From assembly GCA_028707655.1 (NCBI GenBank), contig JAQWAN010000106.1:1-7213 (forward strand): DNA of 7,213 nucleotides. The letters run 5' to 3'. Under the pieces are notes generated by a model. The model made no database searches and was not told the DNA's origin. It worked only from the letters and a program-made list of their open reading frames with translations. Both the position numbers and the translations under genes were made by a program. This document shows, piece by piece, positions 1-4,947 of this stretch (positions are counted from its first letter, which is position 1; each line of letters begins with the position of its first letter). The DNA is from Bacteroidaceae bacterium (GTDB lineage: Bacteria; Bacteroidota; Bacteroidia; Bacteroidales; Bacteroidaceae).

Positions 1-37
1 AAAAAGGCCGGTGAATTTATTCATCGGCTTTTTTTTT
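1..37 (+). terminator. Intrinsic terminator of an upstream gene
   Basis: A hairpin pairs GCCGGTGAA (7-15) with TTCATCGGC (20-28), including one G-U pair, around a 4-nt loop, and is followed by nine T (29-37). A run of A precedes the stem, so the structure could also stop transcription from the opposite strand. The gene it serves lies outside the window. The T-tract runs directly into the probable promoter of rnz. Confidence 0.8.
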
Positions 38-65
38 GCTTCTACTTAAAGAATTCGTTACTTTG
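35..65 (+). promoter_or_regulatory. Probable Bacteroidota housekeeping promoter for rnz
   Basis: TTTG at 35-38 and TTACTTTG at 58-65 are separated by 19 bp. This matches the Bacteroidota promoter pattern (TTTG, 19-21 bp, TAnnTTTG) except for one base in the -7 box (TT for TA). Transcription would start near 70-73, leaving a leader of only about 12-15 nt before the ATG at 85. The -33 box is formed by the end of the preceding terminator's T-tract. Confidence 0.45.
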
Positions 66-84
66 TTGTCTCAACTCATAGAAC

Positions 85-999
85 ATGCAGAAATTTAACG
101 TTACTATTTTAGGTTGCGGGTCCGCTCTACCAACCACTCGACATAATCCGACATCACAAATAGTGAATCACTGTGATAAACTTTACATGATTGATTGTGG
201 CGAGGGTACCCAATTACAGATGCGAAAGAATAGGATTAAATTTAGCAGATTAAACCACATCTTTATCTCTCATCTACATGGCGACCATTATTTTGGGCTG
301 CCCGGCTTATTGTCTACCTATGGTATGATGAAAAGAACAGCACAACTACACATCTATGCACATAAAGATTTAGAAATACTCCTCAAAGATATTATTCTCT
401 CTTTCTCTAAAAACAGCAGCTACGAAATCTTATTTCATACCATTGACCCCAATAAAAAAGAACTTATCTGCGAAGACCGATCTATTAAGGTGTATACTAT
501 TCCTTTAAAACATCGTATTCCCTGTTGTGGCTTTCTCTTTGAAGAAAAAGAGAGACCTTTACATCTGAATAAACCCATGACCGATTACTATAAAGTTCCG
601 CTTTACCAACTCAATTTGATAAAGAACGGTGCAGACTATACAAAGCCAGATGGAGAGGTCATTGAAAACAAAAAGCTCACACTACCCGCTACTCCTATTC
701 GTAGATACGCCTACTGCTCAGATACCATCTATTTAGAAAAGATTATTCCACAGATTGAACAGGTAGACCTACTCTTTCACGAGGCTACCTTTGCCGAAGA
801 AGAATCGGCTCGCGCCAAAGAAACTTTTCACACCACAGCCAAGCAAGCAGCCACAATAGCATGGAAAGCAAAAGTTAAAAAACTAATTATAGGTCATTTC
901 TCTGCTAGATATACAGAAGACACCCTCCTAAAAACAGAGGCTACCAGTATCTTTAATGAAACATCATTGGCTAATGAAGGTGATTCTTACGAGATTTGA
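85..999 (+). CDS. rnz: Ribonuclease Z (tRNA 3'-processing endonuclease)
   Basis: This is a cytoplasmic zinc-dependent endonuclease of the metallo-beta-lactamase fold that removes 3' trailers from tRNA precursors. At 304 residues it has the usual length of the short bacterial RNase Z. The N-terminus carries the family's LGCGSALPT strand (9-17). The metal-binding motif HLHGDH is at 63-68. Further ligands fit H143 (in LKHRIPCCGF), D213 (in YCSDT) and H271 (in IGHFSARY), and HEATF is at 232-236. The segment around 154-200, including KPDGEVI, corresponds to the flexible arm (exosite) that grips the tRNA elbow. All expected catalytic residues are present, so the enzyme should be active. The only plausible start is the ATG at 85, a few bases after the predicted transcription start. 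The gene appears monocistronic, but I see no clear terminator after its stop, so some read-through into the next unit is possible. The identification is secure from motifs and length. Confidence 0.97.
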   Translation: MQKFNVTILGCGSALPTTRHNPTSQIVNHCDKLYMIDCGEGTQLQMRKNRIKFSRLNHIFISHLHGDHYFGLPGLLSTYGMMKRTAQLHIYAHKDLEILLKDIILSFSKNSSYEILFHTIDPNKKELICEDRSIKVYTIPLKHRIPCCGFLFEEKERPLHLNKPMTDYYKVPLYQLNLIKNGADYTKPDGEVIENKKLTLPATPIRRYAYCSDTIYLEKIIPQIEQVDLLFHEATFAEEESARAKETFHTTAKQAATIAWKAKVKKLIIGHFSARYTEDTLLKTEATSIFNETSLANEGDSYEI

Positions 1000-1018
1000 T
1001 ATTTTTCTTTGCATATAG

Positions 1019-1050
1019 TTTGTATATATAGTAACAATCAATTACATTTG
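1019..1050 (+). promoter_or_regulatory. Consensus Bacteroidota promoter for the T9SS cargo gene
   Basis: TTTG at 1019-1022 and TACATTTG at 1043-1050 are exactly 20 bp apart, a full match to the Bacteroidota housekeeping promoter consensus. Transcription should begin around 1056. It is the best promoter in the window and lies about 230 bp upstream of the start codon it serves. Confidence 0.65.
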
Positions 1051-1056
1051 TTGCAC

Positions 1057-1279
1057 CATAAATTTCAATATAAAAGCAGAAGCCTATGAAAAACGACTTT
1101 GCCACTTTTTGACTTTGGTTATACTAATTCTTTGAACAAACAAACACACCCACCCATCCATGTAATATTGGATAAAAAAGGGGAGGCTGTTAACCAATGA
1201 ATTATACGTTCCTAGAGATTTTACTATCACTCAAGTATAAATAAAATTCCAGATTAGTATTAATAATAAAAATCAAATT
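1057..1279 (+). promoter_or_regulatory. Long untranslated leader, about 220 nt
   Basis: The stretch from the predicted transcription start to the ATG at 1280 has no substantial reading frame. It contains an 8-codon mini-ORF (1086-1112, MKNDFATF), a run of three ACTTT(TT)G units (1096-1117), a C/A-rich tract (about 1138-1158) and an AAAAAAGGGGAGG purine run (about 1174-1186). The last 50 bases before the gene are almost pure A/T, which would leave the start codon unstructured and suits Bacteroidota translation initiation without a Shine-Dalgarno. I recognise no known riboswitch class. The leader could act in mRNA stability, translation or post-transcriptional control. Its existence depends on the promoter at 1019-1050; a start site closer to the gene would shorten it. 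Confidence 0.45.
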
Positions 1280-2830
1280 ATGAAAATTTTTACTCCCTTA
1301 AAAAAAGTAATGATGATTGCCGCTTTGTTAATTGCAGGTAATTTATCAGCAGCAACCATTTTCAATGAGACTTTTGGTACCGATGACGGTGCAGCTCATA
1401 AGTATTATGAGTTTGATACTTCATACACTGGTTTCAGTAACTACGGTGCTGCAACAATTGTACGTATTGGTAGTTCTGACATTCGTGCAACTGCAACTAT
1501 TGGTCACTGTCTATGGTTACCAAAAGGTAAAGATGCAGGTATCTCTTTTAACGACTTTAGCGCAGTAGGTGCTTCTAACATGATAATGTCATTTGAAGTA
1601 GCTGTTTACAACAAAGACGTAACTTTAACAGACGAAATCAAAATCTCTGTGAATGGTCAAAACATTGCTTATGCAGCAACTGGATTAACAGGTGGAAATG
1701 CTTATGACAAGGTTGTATGTACAACTCCTGTACCAACAGCAGACGTTTTAAACATTACTATCCAATCATCTGCTGCAGAAAACACAGTTGGTTACCGTAT
1801 TGACAATGTACTTATTGAAGGTACAAAAGATACATCAGTACCAGAGATCACAGCAACAGCTGCTATCTTTGAGGATACAACTGTAGGCAAAACCACTTCT
1901 GCACAAACGATTGAAGTAGGTGGAAACAACTTATCAAGTGCTATTACTTATGCCGTTTCTGGTGATGATGCAGCTGCATTTAATGTAACTGGAACATTAA
2001 CAGCTAATGGTGGTAACTTAAGTGCAACATTTGCTCCTACAAAAGTTGGTGCACACGCTGCAACACTTACCCTAACAAGCGGAACAGTAGAAAAGACATT
2101 AACATTAAGTGGTAATGGTCTTAGCCCTAACATCTTAGTAACAAATGAGTTTACTACAACATTAGAACCTTTTACAGCTGTTAGCGTACAAGGTGAAAAT
2201 GCATGGGGAGCTTCAATCTACGGTGCTAAAATGAGTGGACACAACGATGGTGCTAACGAAGATTGGTTAATCTCTCCAGCATTAGACTTAAGCTCTGTTA
2301 CTGCAGCTAATGTAACTTTCACACATGCTTCTAATTTTGCAGTAGATATGCCAACAGAATACACCATGTGGTTCTCAACAACTTACAACGGTAATGGTAC
2401 AATCAACGCAGCAGATTGGAAACAAGTAACTATCACTACTTATCCAGCAGCACAAGGATGGGATTCTTGGGTTGATGCAACTATCGATTTCCCAGCTGAT
2501 GTAATGCAAAAATCAAATGTTTATTTTGCATTCAAATATATGTGTACCGATGCTTCTGCAGGAACTTGGGAAGTTAAGAATCTAGTAGCTACAGCAACTA
2601 GCACCGTAGGTATTAGTGCTAACGAAGAGAATGCAACTAAGGTTTATGCTAATGGCAAAACCATCGTTGTTGAAAACACAGTTAGTCAACCAGTAGCTGT
2701 TTACACTATCACTGGACAAGTTGTTGCTCAACAAGCTGCAACTGTTGGAACAGTAAAAATCAACACAACAAACAGCGGTCTATTTATTGTTGCTGTAGGC
2801 AATAAAGCTTACAAAGTAATCGTAAAATAA
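1280..2830 (+). CDS. Secreted multidomain protein with T9SS C-terminal sorting domain
   Basis: This 516-residue protein is probably exported by Sec and then released or surface-anchored by the type IX secretion system. Residues 1-24 form a signal peptide (Lys-rich start, hydrophobic MMIAALLIAG, cleavage likely after LSA). Residues 25-182 look like a beta-sandwich opening with TIFNETFG and ending in RIDNVLIEG, as in adhesion or carbohydrate-binding-like modules. Residues 187-281 resemble an Ig-like repeat of the ASPM/SPD-2/Hydin type. Residues 283-440 carry NEDWLISPALDL (326-337), characteristic of choice-of-anchor J/DUF5017-like domains. Residues 441-516 are a type A sorting domain, with VYTITGQVV, the turn GLFIVAVGNK and the basic end YKVIVK. 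No catalytic motif is visible, so adhesion, matrix or glycan binding is a guess. Leu is nearly all TTA, the three Arg codons are all CGT and ATA occurs once. With a consensus promoter and strong terminator, this suggests high expression as a single-gene unit. Domain class is fairly sure; function is unknown. Confidence 0.88.
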   Translation: MKIFTPLKKVMMIAALLIAGNLSAATIFNETFGTDDGAAHKYYEFDTSYTGFSNYGAATIVRIGSSDIRATATIGHCLWLPKGKDAGISFNDFSAVGASNMIMSFEVAVYNKDVTLTDEIKISVNGQNIAYAATGLTGGNAYDKVVCTTPVPTADVLNITIQSSAAENTVGYRIDNVLIEGTKDTSVPEITATAAIFEDTTVGKTTSAQTIEVGGNNLSSAITYAVSGDDAAAFNVTGTLTANGGNLSATFAPTKVGAHAATLTLTSGTVEKTLTLSGNGLSPNILVTNEFTTTLEPFTAVSVQGENAWGASIYGAKMSGHNDGANEDWLISPALDLSSVTAANVTFTHASNFAVDMPTEYTMWFSTTYNGNGTINAADWKQVTITTYPAAQGWDSWVDATIDFPADVMQKSNVYFAFKYMCTDASAGTWEVKNLVATATSTVGISANEENATKVYANGKTIVVENTVSQPVAVYTITGQVVAQQAATVGTVKINTTNSGLFIVAVGNKAYKVIVK

Positions 2831-2861
2831 GCACCTGCTAAGGTTCTGTTACAATACTAAT

Positions 2862-2897
2862 AAAGGTGCGTTCAACATTGAACGCACCTTTTTTTTT
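2862..2897 (+). terminator. Strong intrinsic terminator of the T9SS cargo gene
   Basis: The arms GGTGCGTTCAA (2865-2875) and TTGAACGCACC (2878-2888) are perfectly complementary over 11 bp, although the innermost pairs will open to give a workable loop. Nine T follow (2889-2897), and As precede the stem. It lies 31 bp after the stop codon and isolates this gene from the sigma-factor operon. Confidence 0.92.
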
Positions 2898-2958
2898 AAA
2901 TACATTAAACCTTTTACCCGTTCATTAGTCATACATTCATAGCGCTAAAACAGAATCA

Positions 2959-3504
2959 ATGGTAAATTATAACGAGGCGATAATTATAGAACAACTACGC
3001 AACAAAGCAACTCAAAGAGAAGCTTTTTCGCAAATCGTTAACCACTATACGAAACAACTGTATCAACAAGTTAGGCATCTAGTACTCGATCATGATCAAA
3101 CAAATGATATCCTACAGAATACATTTATCAAAGCGTGGTTAAACATCGATTATTTCAGAGGCGATGCAAAGCTTTCCACATGGCTTTACAAAATAGCATT
3201 AAATGAATCGCTAATCTTTTTAAAAAAAGAGAATAGAACCACTTCACTAGATGAAGGAGATGGTCAATACCTCACACAACTCAAGAGTGACAGCTACTTC
3301 TCTGGCGACCAAGCACAGATACAACTACAAAAAGCAATACATCAACTGCCCAGTAAGCAGCGCATTGTTTTTAATTTAAAATATTATCAAGAGATGAAAT
3401 ACGAAGCAATGTCAGAAATTACAGGTACCACGGTAGGCGCTCTAAAAGCCTCTTATCACCATGCGGTACTAAAAATTAAGAAACATCTGGAGAGTCTTAA
3501 TTAA
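2959..3504 (+). CDS. ECF-type RNA polymerase sigma factor
   Basis: This 181-residue protein is an extracytoplasmic-function sigma factor that directs RNA polymerase to a dedicated promoter set. Sigma region 2 covers about residues 22-91, with the core-binding helix DILQNTFIKAW (50-60) and the promoter-melting/-10 recognition stretch FRGDAKLSTWLYKIALNE (66-83). A variable linker follows, then region 4 (about 122-177), with the helix-turn-helix around QLPSKQRIVF and EAMSEITGTTVGALKASYHHA. Length and the lack of regions 1 and 3 are typical of the ECF group. It is the first gene of an operon: a probable membrane anti-sigma starts 42 bp downstream, then a small exported protein. I find no good TTTG/TAnnTTTG promoter upstream; TACATTCA at 2932-2939 is the nearest match and lacks a -33 partner. 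Autoregulation from its own promoter is therefore possible, but this is inference. The ATG at 2959 includes the complete region 2. The subfamily cannot be assigned by eye. Confidence 0.95.
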   Translation: MVNYNEAIIIEQLRNKATQREAFSQIVNHYTKQLYQQVRHLVLDHDQTNDILQNTFIKAWLNIDYFRGDAKLSTWLYKIALNESLIFLKKENRTTSLDEGDGQYLTQLKSDSYFSGDQAQIQLQKAIHQLPSKQRIVFNLKYYQEMKYEAMSEITGTTVGALKASYHHAVLKIKKHLESLN

Positions 3505-3546
3505 ACTATTTGCTTTTTAAACAGTCTAACATATAAAATAAGAAAA

Positions 3547-3912
3547 ATGGGAAAAGAAGAAGATTACATTAAAAACCGCTATGGAACAGAAAGCCCATTT
3601 GTTGCACCTGATGGGTATTTTGAGTCGTTTACAGACCATATGATGGAAATGTTACCAGAAAAAGAAACACCTATAGTAAAAATCAATACTAGATGGACAC
3701 GTATCAAACCACTATTATATATGGCAGCCATGTTCATCACATTATTCCTGCCTATTCGCTATCTGGTAACCTCCACCAAAACGGATAATACAATGACACA
3801 AACAGCAGCTAGTATAAAAGAACTTTCTGATGAAGACATCTATTACCTTTCGTTAAACTTAGATGAATATACCTTCTATGAGTATGTAACGGATTCAGAT
3901 TCAAACGAATAA
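3547..3912 (+). CDS. Probable membrane anti-sigma factor (small single-pass protein)
   Basis: This 121-residue protein has a cytoplasmic N-terminal segment (1-52), one transmembrane helix (about 55-75, PLLYMAAMFITLFLPIRYLV) and a short acidic outer tail (76-121). The N-terminal stretch PFVAPDGYFESFTDHMMEMLP (17-37) matches a pattern I know from small Bacteroidota proteins encoded right after ECF sigma factors (PF-x-VPEGYF-xx-F, then MxxLP). The likely role is to hold the sigma factor at the inner membrane and release it on a periplasmic signal. It has no visible zinc-binding HxxxCxxC anti-sigma motif, so it is not a standard ZAS-domain protein. The tail contains LSDEDIYYLSLNLDEYTFYE (93-112), acidic and rich in Tyr, which could contact the basic exported protein encoded 12 bp downstream. 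Topology is supported by the sequence; the anti-sigma role rests on operon position and the N-terminal motif. Confidence 0.75.
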   Translation: MGKEEDYIKNRYGTESPFVAPDGYFESFTDHMMEMLPEKETPIVKINTRWTRIKPLLYMAAMFITLFLPIRYLVTSTKTDNTMTQTAASIKELSDEDIYYLSLNLDEYTFYEYVTDSDSNE

Positions 3913-3924
3913 AAAACAGAAGCT

Positions 3925-4368
3925 ATGAGAAAAATAATTCTAATCACGCTCCTCCTCCTCACTCAATGGAGCTATCCGCAGCAAAAAAAAGATAAAGACA
4001 CCCGTTTTCAGCATTTTAAGATAGAGCAACAAAAATATATCGCAAAAGAAGCTGCTATAACAGAACAGGAGGGAGAACTTTTCTTCCCAATCTACTTCGA
4101 ACTGATGAAAAGTAGTCATACCATCCATCGGCAAATGAGAAACTACTTAAGAAAACAAAAGATTGAGCAGTTAAACGAAGCCGATGCAAAAAAGCTCTTT
4201 GAAAAGGTTGTCCGTCTAAGAGAATTGATGAAAGAAAAAGAAGACAACTATTACCGACAAGCAAAAAAAATTATACCGATAAAGAAATTGCTACTGGTAA
4301 TAAAGGCAGAAGAGGGTTTCAGAAGAGATATGCTAAAGAAAAGACCAAAAAAAAGAAACAAAGAATAA
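3925..4368 (+). CDS. Small exported helical protein, Spy/CpxP/CnrX-like sensor candidate
   Basis: This 147-residue protein starts with a signal peptide (1 to about 18, MRKIILITLLLLTQWSYP) with no lipobox Cys, so it is probably soluble in the periplasm. The mature part is highly charged and helical, with no Cys. It carries the pattern AAITEQEGELFFPIYFELM (43-61), followed by a helix with RQMRNYLRK (69-77), a second long helix over LFEKVVRLRELMKEKEDNYYRQ (91-112), then KKIIPIKKLLLVIKAEEGFRRDML (114-137). This order matches Bacteroidota proteins usually annotated as periplasmic or Spy/CpxP-like. In Proteobacteria, related folds act as refolding chaperones (Spy), inhibitors of the Cpx sensor (CpxP) or metal sensors of an ECF system (CnrX). 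As the third gene after sigma factor and anti-sigma, a sensor or feedback role fits best. The C-terminus is very basic (KKRPKKRNKE). I see no obvious metal-ligand cluster. Exported and helical is firm; the sensor function is inferred from context. Confidence 0.78.
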   Translation: MRKIILITLLLLTQWSYPQQKKDKDTRFQHFKIEQQKYIAKEAAITEQEGELFFPIYFELMKSSHTIHRQMRNYLRKQKIEQLNEADAKKLFEKVVRLRELMKEKEDNYYRQAKKIIPIKKLLLVIKAEEGFRRDMLKKRPKKRNKE

Positions 4369-4424
4369 AATCTATTATAGATAACAGCAGATAGAATAGA
4401 GAACCTACTCTCTCTGTAATAGAA

Positions 4425-4460
4425 GCAGCTCTTATATCCCTAAAAAGATATAAGAGCTGC
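4425..4460 (+). terminator. Perfect 14-bp hairpin ending the sigma-factor operon
   Basis: GCAGCTCTTATATC (4425-4438) and GATATAAGAGCTGC (4447-4460) are exact inverted repeats around an 8-nt loop, 57 bp after the last stop codon of the sigma operon. What follows is CTTTGTGC rather than a clean T-tract, so an efficient intrinsic terminator is likely but not certain. The hairpin may instead stabilise the mRNA 3' end. The rest of the intergenic stretch (4369-4568) holds no reading frame. Confidence 0.5.
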
Positions 4461-4525
4461 CTTTGTGCAATTTATTATAATTCATTAATTAACACACAAA
4501 TTCACCTTAGAAAGCTAAAAAAGCT

Positions 4526-4533
4526 TATCTTTG
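4526..4533 (+). promoter_or_regulatory. -7 promoter element for the lipoprotein-asmA unit
   Basis: TATCTTTG is an exact TAnnTTTG box. At the -33 position I find only TTCA (4501-4504, 21 bp upstream), a poor match to TTTG, so the promoter may be moderate or need an activator. Transcription would start about 4539-4541, giving a leader of roughly 30 nt to the ATG at 4569. The box overlaps a GTG at 4533, which rules that codon out as the start. Confidence 0.5.
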
Positions 4534-4568
4534 TGACCAAAACAAATTATTTATTAAAGGTTATTATC

Positions 4569-4940
4569 ATGAAAAGATTACGAATTTTTACTTTACTCAT
4601 TATAGCGACACTATTCTTCACCACCTCTTGTGAATCAGACGACACGCTAAGTGAATCATTTGACTCTGCACTACTCATTGGCAAATGGCAAAGATCAACG
4701 GAGTTCTATCTCTACAATTCAAATGGAGGTGGAAAGACATGGGATACCGCAGATGACGTAAGCGAGGATGAAGCACAATCTTTTACCTGGACATTAGTTA
4801 AAAGTGAGCTTACACATATTCACATCATGCAGATGGGTGGAAACATTCCAAAAGTATATACTGTTATTGAATTAACCGCTACCACTTTAAAATACCGAGA
4901 CGATTACAACAAAACGTTTTCCTTTACTAAAGTAAACTAG
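4569..4940 (+). CDS. Small lipocalin-like lipoprotein, probably surface-exposed
   Basis: This 123-residue protein starts with a lipoprotein signal peptide (MKRLRIFTLLIIATLFFTTS) and a lipidated Cys at 21. The next residues, ESDD, resemble the acidic lipoprotein export signal that sends Bacteroidota lipoproteins to the cell surface. The mature part has the start of a lipocalin-like barrel (LIGKWQRS, 36-43), an acidic loop (TADDVSEDEA, 60-69), and a final strand pair TATTLKYRDDYNKTFSFTKV (103-122), the usual ending of Bacteroidota lipocalin-like proteins. At about 100 mature residues it is a small member, and its ligand cannot be told from sequence. An in-frame GTG at 4533 would add 12 residues, but it lies inside the -7 promoter box and would spoil the signal peptide, so the ATG at 4569 is preferred. 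The gene ends 7 bp before the AsmA-family gene, so the two are very probably co-transcribed. Confidence 0.82.
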   Translation: MKRLRIFTLLIIATLFFTTSCESDDTLSESFDSALLIGKWQRSTEFYLYNSNGGGKTWDTADDVSEDEAQSFTWTLVKSELTHIHIMQMGGNIPKVYTVIELTATTLKYRDDYNKTFSFTKVN

Positions 4941-4947
4941 ATATTCT

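Noticed and set aside
1000..1060. Terminator for rnz in the A/T-rich stretch after its stop
   Set aside because: There are T-runs and TATATA stretches but no GC-bearing stem next to a T-tract.
1121..1134. Second promoter in the leader (TAATTCTTTG)
   Set aside because: The spacing inside the -7 box is wrong (TA followed by four bases before TTTG), and no TTTG lies 19-21 bp upstream in register.
1332..1568. A 78-codon + strand frame inside the T9SS cargo gene
   Set aside because: It is wholly contained in a well-supported gene with a good domain match, and its own product looks like no known protein.
3940..4264. Two overlapping minus-strand frames opposite the exported helical protein
   Set aside because: The A-rich + strand lysine codons create hydrophobic minus-strand translations. 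There is no promoter, and the + strand gene is well supported.
4533..4568. GTG start at 4533 adding 12 residues to the lipoprotein
   Set aside because: The GTG lies within the TATCTTTG promoter box, so it would precede the transcript start. The ATG at 4569 gives a clean lipoprotein signal peptide.
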